From positions 1 to 64,000 of the forward strand of contig NZ_JADDUE010000004.1 of assembly GCF_016526145.1 (NCBI RefSeq): DNA of 64,000 nucleotides, in the 5' to 3' direction. Shown here piece by piece: positions 1 to 7,715 of the stretch; position 1 is the stretch's first letter, and the number at the start of each line of letters is the position of its first letter. A program made the position numbers and the translations under genes. Origin of the DNA: Saccharopolyspora galaxeae (GTDB taxonomy: Bacteria > Actinomycetota > Actinomycetes > Mycobacteriales > Pseudonocardiaceae). Under the pieces are notes generated by a model. It saw only the letters and a program-made list of their open reading frames with translations. It made no database searches and was not told where the DNA came from.

Positions 1-1
1 C

Positions 2-124
2 ACCGAAGTCGCCGACATCATCGCCGAAGCCCTCCAACCCGACCTCACCACCGAGACCACCACCGCACTCCGCGGCCGCGTCGAAGCACTCGCCAACGCA
101 CAACCCCTCTACCCGAACCTGTAA
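2..124 (+). CDS. glyA: Serine hydroxymethyltransferase, C-terminal 40 residues (partial)
   Basis: This is the 3' end of a gene that starts before the window. The visible reading frame gives 40 residues ending LANAQPLYPNL. The pattern EVADIIAEAL, then RGRVEALA, then PLYP, matches the usual C-terminus of bacterial GlyA, the PLP enzyme that converts serine and tetrahydrofolate to glycine and 5,10-methylene-tetrahydrofolate in the cytoplasm. No catalytic residue lies in this piece, so the call rests on the tail alone. A perfect hairpin follows 12 bases after the stop. It could be another protein with a similar tail, but the match in both order and spacing makes GlyA likely. Confidence 0.7.
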   Translation, partial: TEVADIIAEALQPDLTTETTTALRGRVEALANAQPLYPNL

Positions 125-136
125 GGGTTTCCGCGG

Positions 137-172
137 GCGCCGCATTCCGGGGATTCCCCCGGAATGCGGCGC
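137..172 (+). terminator. Strong intrinsic hairpin after glyA
   Basis: There is a perfect 14-bp inverted repeat: the left arm GCGCCGCATTCCGG (137–150) pairs with 159–172 across an 8-base loop. It lies 12 bases beyond the glyA stop and more than 230 bases before the next start. No long T-run follows, as is common for terminators in high-GC actinomycetes. Confidence 0.8.
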
Positions 173-409
173 TTCGCATTTCAGCACGGTCCGGTTTCAG
201 CACGGCCAGGTTTCAGCGCGGTAACCTTTCTGCACATCGTCACCCCAGGTCACTCCGTCCGCACCGGGCACGATTCGGGCACCGCTCCCTCGATCGCGCG
301 GCTGCGTGCGTCCATTCGCAGCAGCACCGGGGGCTGCGGTTTTCACCAACTCGCCGGATGGCTAAGGTACCGCTCCACACGAGACCTCTCCCTTTTCAGG
401 AGCACGGCG

Positions 410-1807
410 ATGAGCGAACCCGCACCCGGGGAATACCGCAAGGAACTCAGCAACCGGCACATCAACATGATCGCGATCGGCGGCGCGATCGGGGTGGGCC
501 TGTTCCTGGGTTCCGGCAAGGCGCTGGACCAGGTCGGCCCCGGGCTCATGGTGATCTACGCGATCGCCGGGACGATGATCTTCTTCGTGATGCGGGCGCT
601 GGGCGAACTGCTGATGTACCGCCCGGTCAGCGGCTCGTTCGCGGAGTACGCCGGGGAGTTCGTCGGCCCGTGGGCGAAGTTCGCGACCGGCTGGGGCTAC
701 TGGCTGGTGTGGATCGTGACCGGCATGGCCGAGATCACCGCGGTCGGCGAGTACTTCCAGTTCTGGTTCCCCGAGGTTCCGCAGTGGATCCCGGCGCTGG
801 GAGCGCTGGTGGTGCTCAGCGGGGTGAACCTGATCGCGGTGAAGCTGTTCGGCGAGTTCGAGTTCTGGTTCGCGCTGATCAAGGTGCTGGCCATCGTCGG
901 GATGATCGTGCTGGTGGCGCTGATCCTGGTGTTCGGCTTCAGCGACGTCGGTGACACCGCCTCGGTCAGCAACATCTGGTCGCACGGCGGGCTGTTCCCG
1001 AACGGGGCCACCTCGGCGCTGCTGTCGTTCCAGATCGTGATGTTCGCGTTCATCGGCGTGGAGATGGTCGGGCAGACCGCCAGCGAGAGCGCGAACCCGA
1101 AGCAGGTGCTGCCGCGGGCGATCAACGCCGTGATGCTGCGGATCCTGATCTTCTACGTGGGCGCGCTGGCCGCGCTGACCGCGTTGGCGCCGTACACCGA
1201 GTTCAGCCCGGACGGCAGCCCGTTCGTGCAGGCGTTCGCGATGATCGGCATTCCGGCGGCCGCCGGGGTGATCAACTTCGTGGTCACCACCGCGGCGCTG
1301 TCGTCCTGCAACAGCGGCATCTACTCGACCGGCCGGATGCTGCGCACGCTCTCGCACGACGGGCACGCGCCGCGCGGGGTCGGCGTGCTGTCCGGGCGCG
1401 CGGTGCCCGCTCGGGCGATCGCGGTGACCTTCGGGGCGATGCTGATCGGCGTGGCGCTGAACTACCTGGTGCCGGAGCAGGCGTTCACCTACATCACCAG
1501 CGCCAGCACCGTCGGGGCGTTGTTCACCTGGGGCATGATCGTGGTCTCGCACCTCGGGTTCCGCCGCAAGGTCGCCCGCGGTGAGCTGCAGACGAGCAAC
1601 TTCCGGATGCCGCTCGCGCCGTACTCGAACTACGTGGTGCTGGCTTTCCTGGCGATGGTCGTGGTGCTGCTGGCGTTCGACGCCGAGACTCGCATCGCGC
1701 TCTACATCACGCCGGTGCTGGTGCTGGCGGTTGGCATCGGTTACGCCGTGGTGCGGCGGCGTTCGACGCCCGCGGCGGGCGCGGAGCAGGTGCGCGCCGG
1801 GGAGTGA
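410..1807 (+). CDS. Amino-acid permease, APC superfamily (AAT family)
   Basis: The 465-residue inner-membrane transporter is probably a proton-coupled amino-acid importer. The N-terminus has the family hallmark: a short hydrophilic lead, then RHINMIAIGGAIGVGLFLGSG (first helix with the GAIGVG substrate-backbone motif), GPGLMVIYAIAG, and the ALGELLMYRPVSGSFAEYA loop. About 12 hydrophobic segments follow. I chose the ATG at 410 because CAGGAG (397–402) sits 7 bases upstream and because the in-frame upstream 82 codons read as arginine-rich non-coding sequence. The best family guess is the GABA/proline/aromatic amino-acid permease group. The specific substrate cannot be told from sequence. It appears to be a single-gene unit. 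Confidence 0.88.
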   Translation: MSEPAPGEYRKELSNRHINMIAIGGAIGVGLFLGSGKALDQVGPGLMVIYAIAGTMIFFVMRALGELLMYRPVSGSFAEYAGEFVGPWAKFATGWGYWLVWIVTGMAEITAVGEYFQFWFPEVPQWIPALGALVVLSGVNLIAVKLFGEFEFWFALIKVLAIVGMIVLVALILVFGFSDVGDTASVSNIWSHGGLFPNGATSALLSFQIVMFAFIGVEMVGQTASESANPKQVLPRAINAVMLRILIFYVGALAALTALAPYTEFSPDGSPFVQAFAMIGIPAAAGVINFVVTTAALSSCNSGIYSTGRMLRTLSHDGHAPRGVGVLSGRAVPARAIAVTFGAMLIGVALNYLVPEQAFTYITSASTVGALFTWGMIVVSHLGFRRKVARGELQTSNFRMPLAPYSNYVVLAFLAMVVVLLAFDAETRIALYITPVLVLAVGIGYAVVRRRSTPAAGAEQVRAGE

Positions 1808-1886
1808 CCGGCTCCGTCCAACGCCGGAGCGGGGTTGCGCCGGCTGCCGGTTCAACCCGGCGGCCGTCCGGGAGAAGATCCCGCTC

Positions 1887-2420
1887 ATGCCCCCGGTCCC
1901 TCGCGCGCTGGTGATCAGCCGCAGCGCTCGGCAAGAGCGCAGCATCCAGCGGGACGGCATGTTGGTGGTGTTCACGCAGGCCGCGAACGCCGTGCTGTGC
2001 ACGGCGGCCGCGGTGCTGTGGTCTTCGTGGGCGGCGGGTTCGGCCCGCTGGCTGGTGCTGGTCCCGGTGATCGCCGCGCTCGGCAGCTGCTACGTGGGCT
2101 GGGCGCAGTGGCGCTGGCGCCGGCTGAACCAGCGGATGCTGTACCTGCAGCTGGCGTTGAGCAGCGTCGGCGTCACCTACGCATCGGCGGCGGGGACGTA
2201 CTCGGCGCCGTGGTCGTCGGTGCGGCAGGTCCGGCTGCGCCACCACCGCAACTCGCCGTACGTGGTGATCGACGTGGACGGGTGGGGCGGGCCGCTCGGC
2301 GAATGCGCGGGGGTGGACCGGCTCGCGCTGACGCTCACCGGCACCGGGCTCGGCCCGCGGGAAGTGAGCCGGGCGGTGCACCAGCTCAGCGGCGGGATGG
2401 TCACCACGGCGCGGGATTGA
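1887..2420 (+). CDS. Two-TM membrane protein with PH-like C-terminal region, function unknown
   Basis: A 177-residue protein. After about 25 polar residues there are two closely spaced hydrophobic segments (about residues 28–48 and 53–72). A soluble part follows, with TYSAPWSSVRQVRLRHHRN and YVVIDVDGWGG, resembling bacterial PH-domain (YdbS/DUF304-type) membrane proteins. GGAGAAG (1871–1877) precedes the ATG at 1887 with 9-base spacing. It starts 79 bases after the permease and may be co-transcribed with it. Its stop codon lies inside the first unit of a 16-bp tandem repeat. I do not recognise a specific function. Confidence 0.65.
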   Translation: MPPVPRALVISRSARQERSIQRDGMLVVFTQAANAVLCTAAAVLWSSWAAGSARWLVLVPVIAALGSCYVGWAQWRWRRLNQRMLYLQLALSSVGVTYASAAGTYSAPWSSVRQVRLRHHRNSPYVVIDVDGWGGPLGECAGVDRLALTLTGTGLGPREVSRAVHQLSGGMVTTARD

Positions 2421-2478
2421 GGCGCTCCGGGATTGCGGCCGCCCGAGATTCAGGCGACCCGGGATTCAGGCGACCCGG
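2415..2478. repeat. Four tandem 16-bp repeats at a convergent gene boundary
   Basis: Units start at 2415, 2431, 2447 and 2463. The last two are identical (GATTCAGGCGACCCGG) and the first two are degenerate. A fifth partial unit begins at 2479. The array lies between the plus-strand membrane-protein gene, overlapping its TGA, and the minus-strand DedA gene. Confidence 0.8.
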
Positions 2479-2537
2479 GATTGACGCGCAGAGCCCCGGA
2501 GTCGCGGGTCCGCGGCGCCGGACGAGTCTTCGGCTGC

Positions 2538-3218
2538 TCAGGCGGCCCGCTGCTGATCGAGTTCCGGCTCCGGCCCGGTCGCCGCGGCCGGCTCCGCGTC
2601 GCTTTCGCGCCGCTTGCGGGAGCGCCGCCACAGGAAGGTCCCGATGCCGGCCACGACCAGCACCCCCAGCACGACGCCGCCGGCGCGGCCGAGCAGGTGC
2701 TCGATGTACTTCGCCGAAGCGCCCGCGGCCCAGCCGATGCCCACGTGCATCATCGACCAACCGGTCGCCCCGACCAGCGAGGTGATCATGAACCGCACGT
2801 AACCGAGCCCGCTGGTGCCCGCCGCGGCAGGCACGAAGGTCCGCACCACCGGCAGGAAGCGCGCCACCAGCACCGCCCCGATGCCGAACTTGCGCAACAT
2901 GCGGCACGCCCGGTCCCAATGGTGCACACCGAGCTTGGCGACGGTTTTTCCTTCCCGCATCCGGGCGCCGTAGCGCTTCCCCAGGAAATAGCTGATGTTG
3001 TCGCCCGCCGCCGCGCACAACGCCACGGTCAACGACAGCCCGAAGAAAAAGCCCAGATCGGTCACCGCTGCCGATGCGACCAGCAGACCAGTCTCGCCCG
3101 GCACCAGGAAACCGACGCCGAGCGTGCACTCCCCCAGCACCAGCGCGCCCGTGACCAGCACCAACAGCGGGTGCGGCAGGGCAGCGACCATGGCCAGGAA
3201 ATCACTGACGAACGACAT
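2538..3218 (-). CDS. DedA family (VTT domain) integral membrane protein
   Basis: The 226-residue polytopic membrane protein belongs to the DedA/Tvp38 family, implicated in lipid-carrier scrambling (undecaprenyl phosphate or phospholipid recycling) and envelope homeostasis. Visible signatures are an early acidic/proline re-entrant motif (GECTLGVGFLVPGETGL), GDNISYFLGKRYG, and FGIGAVLVARFLPVVRTFVPAAAG with the conserved arginine and proline of the second re-entrant loop. The C-terminus is a short basic, then acidic, cytoplasmic tail. Length is typical of the family. The start ATG at 3218 has an upstream GGGAG. The gene is convergent with the preceding membrane-protein gene and appears monocistronic. 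Confidence 0.88.
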   Translation of the reverse strand: MSFVSDFLAMVAALPHPLLVLVTGALVLGECTLGVGFLVPGETGLLVASAAVTDLGFFFGLSLTVALCAAAGDNISYFLGKRYGARMREGKTVAKLGVHHWDRACRMLRKFGIGAVLVARFLPVVRTFVPAAAGTSGLGYVRFMITSLVGATGWSMMHVGIGWAAGASAKYIEHLLGRAGGVVLGVLVVAGIGTFLWRRSRKRRESDAEPAAATGPEPELDQQRAA

Positions 3219-3424
3219 GGAACTCCCGGGTCATCGGAATAACTCGGCCTACCGAAACGAAGCTAACCCGCACGACCCTACGGCAACACCGCGATCTACC
3301 CGGTCGCCCCCTGAGACGGCCGCGGACGTCACTCGGGGTTTCCCCCGGGTATTCCGGCATTTCCGGAGGACATGCGGGAAATACGCGAAGCCGCGGCGCT
3401 ATCGGAACCACCGGGTGCGGCAAT

Positions 3425-4978
3425 TCAGCAGGACTTGGTCCACGCGCACTCGAGGTCCGCACCGGCCGCCGGCGGCACCGTGCGCGGCACCGCGGGCACC
3501 CCGCGCGCGGGCTCGCCCGGCCCGGTGTACTGCGCGAGCCGCACCGCGATCGCGTCCTCCACATCGGTCGGTGCGTCGGACAGGAAGTCGTTGAGCAACA
3601 CCGAGAAGACCAGCGGGCGGCCGTTCGCGGCGGTGACGTAACCGGACAGCGCGCTCACGCCGGTCAGCGAACCGGTTTTGGCGTGCGCGTTGCCCGCCGC
3701 GGGTGTCCCGCCCATCCGGTTGCGCAGCGTGCCGCCGACCATCCGGTCCGGGTCGGCCGCCACCGGCAGCGCCGCGCGCAAGTCCGCGAACCAAGGGCGC
3801 GCACGGACGTTGTCCAGCAGCAACGCCACCTGCTCCGGGGAGACCGAGTCCATCGACGACAGGCCCGAGCCATCGACCTGCCGCAGCCGTCCCGGCTCCA
3901 GGCCGAGCCCGGTGAGCCGCTCGCCCAGCACCGCCAGCCCGGCGGGCCAGCTGCCTTCGCCGCGCGCCTGCTCGCCCATGGTCTTGGTCAGCACTTCGGC
4001 GTGGCCGTTGTTGCTGAGCTTGAGGAACGGCACGAGCAGTTCGCGCAGCGGCATCGAATCCCGCGCCGCGATCGTCCGGGCACCCTCCGGCACCGCGCCT
4101 TCCCCGATTCCTGCTACCTGCACTCCGTGCGCGCGCAGTGCGCGGGCGAACACGTCGAGGGCGTAGGCGGTCGGGTCGGGCACGCTGGTGAACTCCTCGG
4201 CCGGTGCCGACCCGGCGGGCACCGAACCGCGCACCACGACCTGATCGCTGCCGTGCGCGCGTTCGACCGACAGCGTCGAAGCGGAGTCAGGTGCGCCGGT
4301 AACGGCCTGGTTCTCAACGCGCACCGCACCGTTCGGCGGGTCGAGCCGCACCGCTGCCGGCGAGCCCTCGGCGCCCGGGGTGACCCGCACGATCGCCGAC
4401 CCGGCGTCGAAGTCCTCGTCCGGCGCGACCGTCAGCGCCGAGACAGGCGCCGCGTAGTAGGCGGGTTCGTCGTCCCAGGCCCAACCGGTGCCCAGCGGCA
4501 CGTCGTCGAACCACGAGTCGTCGCCCAGCAGCCTGCCTTGCACGACGCGCACACCGGAGTCCGCGACCTGCCGGGCCAGTTCGTCGTAATCGGCGGCGAG
4601 CATCGTCGGATCACCCGTCCCGCGCAGGTACAGATCACCCGCCAGCACCGGCCCGTTCCGCGGCGCGGCCGTGCGCACGTCGGTGCGGAACCGGTGCTGC
4701 GGCCCGAGCTGCTCCAACGCGGCGGCCGCGGTGAACAGCTTCGCGTTCGACGCCGGGGTCGCCCGCGCGCGGGCCTGCCTGCTGTAGAGCACCTGATCGC
4801 TTTCCGGGTCCCGCACCACGACCCCGGCGTGCGACCCGTCCAACCGCGGGTCGGCGAGGATCCGGTCCAGGTCGGCGGCCAGCCCGTCCGGCGCCGCGGA
4901 CACCGGGACGGACGCGGCGGGGCCGGTGAGCACTCCGAGCAGGACCAGCACGAGCACAGGTGCCCAACGACGCCACAT
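3425..4978 (-). CDS. dacB: D-alanyl-D-alanine carboxypeptidase/endopeptidase, PBP4 (peptidase S13) family
   Basis: A 517-residue exported penicillin-binding protein that trims or cleaves peptidoglycan cross-links outside the membrane. A signal segment (WAPVLVLVLLGVLTGPAA) is followed by the active-site triad of the family: SxxK as S77-NAK (residues 77–80), SxN as S322-NN, and KTG at 434–436 (AKTGSLTG). The long insert between SxxK and SxN is typical of PBP4/S13. I chose ATG 4978 (MWRRW) because a GAGGGGG ribosome site precedes it. The upstream in-frame GTG would add an arginine-rich lead. Two cysteines near the extreme C-terminus (CAWTKSC) could form a disulfide. Confidence 0.9.
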   Translation of the reverse strand: MWRRWAPVLVLVLLGVLTGPAASVPVSAAPDGLAADLDRILADPRLDGSHAGVVVRDPESDQVLYSRQARARATPASNAKLFTAAAALEQLGPQHRFRTDVRTAAPRNGPVLAGDLYLRGTGDPTMLAADYDELARQVADSGVRVVQGRLLGDDSWFDDVPLGTGWAWDDEPAYYAAPVSALTVAPDEDFDAGSAIVRVTPGAEGSPAAVRLDPPNGAVRVENQAVTGAPDSASTLSVERAHGSDQVVVRGSVPAGSAPAEEFTSVPDPTAYALDVFARALRAHGVQVAGIGEGAVPEGARTIAARDSMPLRELLVPFLKLSNNGHAEVLTKTMGEQARGEGSWPAGLAVLGERLTGLGLEPGRLRQVDGSGLSSMDSVSPEQVALLLDNVRARPWFADLRAALPVAADPDRMVGGTLRNRMGGTPAAGNAHAKTGSLTGVSALSGYVTAANGRPLVFSVLLNDFLSDAPTDVEDAIAVRLAQYTGPGEPARGVPAVPRTVPPAAGADLECAWTKSC

Positions 4979-5345
4979 CGCGCCCCCTCGAGGTCTTCGG
5001 GCGCAACGCCGCACCCGGGCACCGCGCAGTCAAGCGGAACCGGACATCGCGGTCAACGCTCGGCGTGTTGCGGTCCGGCTCACGACAACGCTCGTCATCG
5101 ACGACGCCGACACCTGGAGGGTCTCGGATGTCCACTGGAACGAAACACTGAAAAATTGCCCATGCAGAGAAAAAGAAATTTCCCCGAAGTAATGTCCGGC
5201 CCTTGAGAAGTAGTACGAGATCCCCGGGATGCGCATCCTGACACCAGGAGAACCTGAATGCCGGCTATACCTTCGGCCATCGAACCTCTAGCGTGAATCT
5301 CGCCCCCTTCCGCAGGAGCCCGGCCCACACAAGGAGGACCGAGGG
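4979..5345. other. 367-bp lower-GC intergenic region with two micro-ORFs
   Basis: This region separates dacB (minus) from the WHTxILxT gene (plus) and is clearly richer in A/T than its flanks, with an A-rich run around 5150–5190. It contains two tiny plus-strand reading frames with good ribosome sites: 5128–5151 (MSTGTKH, after GGAGGG) and 5258–5296 (12 residues, after AGGAG). I see no convincing -35/-10 pair, tRNA or riboswitch fold. Confidence 0.5.
5258..5296 (+). CDS. Micro-ORF (12 residues) upstream of the WHTxILxT/kinase pair, possible leader peptide
   Basis: ATG at 5258 is preceded by AGGAG (5246–5250) with 7-base spacing. The frame reads MPAIPSAIEPLA and stops at 5294–5296, 49 bases before the next gene. 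A perfect ribosome site on such a short frame is uncommon by chance in this sequence. It could be a leader peptide for the downstream pair or a fortuitous site. There are no homology grounds for a function. Confidence 0.25.
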   Translation: MPAIPSAIEPLA

Positions 5346-5849
5346 ATGAGCGCCACGCTGGAACGAGCGTCAGCCCGAACGTTGATCAGTGACGATCTGT
5401 TCAACACACTCTCCAACCGAATCGCCCGGGAAAACGCTTGCGATTTCGAATACGCCGAGCGCATCTTGGAACAAGCATTGGCCTTCCTAATCACGACGGC
5501 CCGCTACCCGAGCAGGCGCCTATCGCCTTCGTCGAAAGTAGATGTCGGATGGCACACCTTCATCCTTTACACGAAGGAGTACGCAGCCTTCTGTCATCGG
5601 TACGCCGGCCGATTCGTCCACCACGTCCCGAACGACTATCCGAACGCGGTAGGCGAGCCGGGTGAATCGGCCACAGTGTCCCGCACCGCAACACTCGATG
5701 CGATCGAAGCCGCCGGTTATGTGGCCGACCCCGAGCTGTGGGAGATCGTCGCGGGCAAGTGCAAACCGGGCGACACCGAGAACGGCTGCTGTGCCGCCAG
5801 CGGCAAGGACGGCAACGAGAACACCGAGAACCAGACAGCGCCGAGGTAA
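5346..5849 (+). CDS. Uncharacterised GRDP-like (WHTxILxTxEY motif) protein
   Basis: A 167-residue soluble protein. The core reads KVDVGWHTFILYTKEYAAFCHRYAG followed by RFVHHVPND. This resembles the actinobacterial family annotated as glycine-rich domain-containing protein (GRDP-like): conserved WHxxILxTxxYxxFC and F[VI]HHxP. The histidines and cysteine in this order suggest a metal or cofactor site, but the biochemical role is unknown. The tail is unusual, with CKPGDTENGCCAASGKDGN containing three cysteines in a hydrophilic context. The start ATG follows AGGACCGAGGG. It ends 5 bases before the APH-like kinase gene, so the two form an operon. Codon use is less GC-biased than in the surrounding genes, which suggests horizontal acquisition. 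Confidence 0.7.
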   Translation: MSATLERASARTLISDDLFNTLSNRIARENACDFEYAERILEQALAFLITTARYPSRRLSPSSKVDVGWHTFILYTKEYAAFCHRYAGRFVHHVPNDYPNAVGEPGESATVSRTATLDAIEAAGYVADPELWEIVAGKCKPGDTENGCCAASGKDGNENTENQTAPR

Positions 5850-5854
5850 CAGCC

Positions 5855-6775
5855 ATGACCCCGTGGACCAGCATCCCGGAGCCGGTACGGAACGCCATCG
5901 AGTGCAGAACAGGACCCGTAAATCAGGCCGAGGACATCACAACGGGCCGGAACAACGACCTCGCCACGGTCTTGAACCGGACGGGCCGCTCCGCTGTCTT
6001 CGTGAAGGGCGTGCGGGGAATCAGTCATCGGATGCGCTGGCTCCGCAACGAAATCACGTCCGAACGACTGACGGCTGGACTCGCGCCGAAAGTGTTGTTC
6101 CACGCTGACGTTGAAGCGGATGACGATTGGCTGGTGGTCGGGTTCGAGTTCGTTCCCGGACGACCAGCCGATCTCTCCCCCGGCTCGCCGGATCTACCTC
6201 TCGTTGCCACCGCGCTGGAAGAGTTGAGCACACGTCCCGCCCTGGACGCGAAGCCCTTGCGTCGCCGATGGTCCGTTACGAACTGGTGGGGAAAGCTCGC
6301 CGACGAATACCCGGACCAGACCGCGGGATGGGACGTCGAGCTACTCGACGCTTGGAACCGCCTCGCCCCCGGCAAGGTGGATGGTGACCGGCTCCTGCAC
6401 ACCGACCTGCACCCCGAGCATTTCAGGATCGCCCCGAACGGATCCACCCGAATCATCGACTGGTCGTGGCCCGCCTCCGGAGCGGCGTGGACCGATTCCG
6501 CATACCTGGTGATCCGTCTTATGGACGAAGGTCACTCCGCTGCCGATGCTGAATCATGGGCCCGTTCGCTGGAATGCTTCTCCGGAGCGGATGACGAGGC
6601 GCTCAACGCTTTCGCCGCGCATGTTTCCGGGTTGTGGACCTACCGAGCAGCTACCGGAGCAGTGCCGCCTGGCCTCGCCGAAGTAGCGCGAACCTACGCG
6701 ACTTGGCGTCTGAGGGCCGCTGAAAGCTCCGGATCAGAGGCCGCCAGGCCGACGAGATCAACGACTTCACGCTGA
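5855..6775 (+). CDS. Aminoglycoside-phosphotransferase-fold kinase (APH family)
   Basis: A 306-residue soluble kinase-like protein. It has the protein-kinase/APH core: SAVFVKGV (N-lobe lysine), LVVGFEFVPGRPADL (hinge), LLHTDLHPEHFRI (Brenner-type catalytic loop, H-T-D-L) and TRIIDWSWPA (metal-binding D-W in place of DFG). The substrate cannot be inferred. In this pairing with a WHTxILxT protein it is more likely a metabolic or signalling small-molecule kinase than an antibiotic-resistance enzyme. I chose ATG 5855, just after the upstream gene's stop, because the longer in-frame extension lies inside that gene. GAGG lies 8–11 bases upstream. It shares the lower-GC codon use of its partner. Confidence 0.75.
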   Translation: MTPWTSIPEPVRNAIECRTGPVNQAEDITTGRNNDLATVLNRTGRSAVFVKGVRGISHRMRWLRNEITSERLTAGLAPKVLFHADVEADDDWLVVGFEFVPGRPADLSPGSPDLPLVATALEELSTRPALDAKPLRRRWSVTNWWGKLADEYPDQTAGWDVELLDAWNRLAPGKVDGDRLLHTDLHPEHFRIAPNGSTRIIDWSWPASGAAWTDSAYLVIRLMDEGHSAADAESWARSLECFSGADDEALNAFAAHVSGLWTYRAATGAVPPGLAEVARTYATWRLRAAESSGSEAARPTRSTTSR

Positions 6776-7382
6776 CCGATAGCACGACGCGATCCGGCTG
6801 GAATCGTCGCTCTCGCCACTAGATCGCGCCGAGAACGCCCACGGGGGTTCGAGCAGCCGATCGCGGACGTACGCCCGGATCAAGCAGCAGGCTCCTGACC
6901 TTGAACAGATCAAAGCCCCGGCGACATGAACCGCATTTCAGGGGCCATCCGGGGCAATCCTTGATCACTGTAGCAGCTATCGAAGCCGCGCGTGACTGAC
7001 TGGATCGAAAACTGGCTGTCGCGGCCGCGGTTCGCGGTGGCCCCGGCCCGGCCGCGCATGGGTTGCTGTCGTTCGCAGGAGGCCTGACTGTCCTGAAAAA
7101 CCTGATCGCAGTAGGGGCGGACGTCCGAGAACACCGCCTGCAACGCGGCGAACAACGCCAGCGCGGTGGGGCGAGATTCTTCATACCGCCATCGTTTTCC
7201 GGACGCTGGCGCACACCCTGCGTAGACGTTGACCGCGAGCTGGTTCCACGAGATAGTTGGGCGATCGAGCTGTCTGTTCTGTTCTCGGTGGTTGGTCGAA
7301 GCGACCTGGTTTGACAGGACGCTCCCAACGCGCCGAGTCGGCGCAGGCGCTGTTTCTTCGTCATGCGAGGAGAGCAGCGCTG
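6776..7382. other. About 600 bp without a convincing gene
   Basis: I find no frame here with plausible protein sequence on either strand. The longer frames are arginine/serine-rich and lack family motifs. An imperfect inverted repeat (GATCAAAGCCCCGG near 6907 against CCGGGGCAATCCTTGATC near 6943–6960) could be a weak terminator for the kinase gene. Base composition is lower in GC than the flanks, and the stretch may be decayed accessory DNA. Confidence 0.4.
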
Positions 7383-7619
7383 ATGTCTGCGCCGATCGAG
7401 TTCTTGCCCGCCCTTCCGGTGTCGCTTCTCGTCGTGGCCGTGCTTGCCCGGCGCGGCGCCGAGACTCTTGTTGCAACTATCGCGGCACTCGTCGCGATGC
7501 TCGCCCGCGATCCAACTCGGGCTCGCCGAGCCCTTGCTGTGCTGTGGCTGCTTAGGTCCGCTTCCCGGCAGTCGGAGCACAACAGCCGACGGAATGCGCG
7601 GCGCCAATGTGATCGATAG
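7383..7619 (+). CDS. Small hydrophobic protein, 78 residues, unknown
   Basis: ATG at 7383 is preceded by GAGGAGA with a spacing of about 10 bases. The N-terminal 55 residues look protein-like: MSAPIEFLPALPVSLLVVAV, then LARRGAETLVATIAALVAMLARDPTRARRALAVLWLL, with two short hydrophobic stretches. The last 20 residues are basic. TTGACA occurs at 7311–7316, but without a good -10. I do not recognise a family. It may be an orphan membrane-associated protein or chance coding in the accessory stretch. Confidence 0.35.
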   Translation: MSAPIEFLPALPVSLLVVAVLARRGAETLVATIAALVAMLARDPTRARRALAVLWLLRSASRQSEHNSRRNARRQCDR

Positions 7620-7664
7620 CCATGAAGTTGGTACGACCTCACCTGACCGCGGCAGCACAACGAA

Positions 7665-7687
7665 GGGGCTCTCCAGCGGAGAGCCCC
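7665..7687. terminator. Perfect bidirectional hairpin before tesB
   Basis: GGGGCTCTCC (7665–7674) pairs perfectly with 7678–7687 across the loop AGC. It lies 28 bases beyond the tesB stop (minus strand) and after the plus-strand accessory stretch, so it can end transcription from both sides. Confidence 0.8.
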
Positions 7688-7715
7688 ATTTCAACGGGTC
7701 GTGCGGTGGCTGCGG

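Noticed and set aside
362-2002. 546-residue minus-strand frame over the amino-acid permease
   Set aside because: Arginine/histidine-rich antisense of the permease; no start context and no family motif.
6819-7694. 291-residue minus-strand frame in the accessory island, possible transposase remnant
   Set aside because: Sequence is Arg/Ser/Pro-rich with no DDE or other transposase motif; no terminal inverted repeats or target duplications seen.
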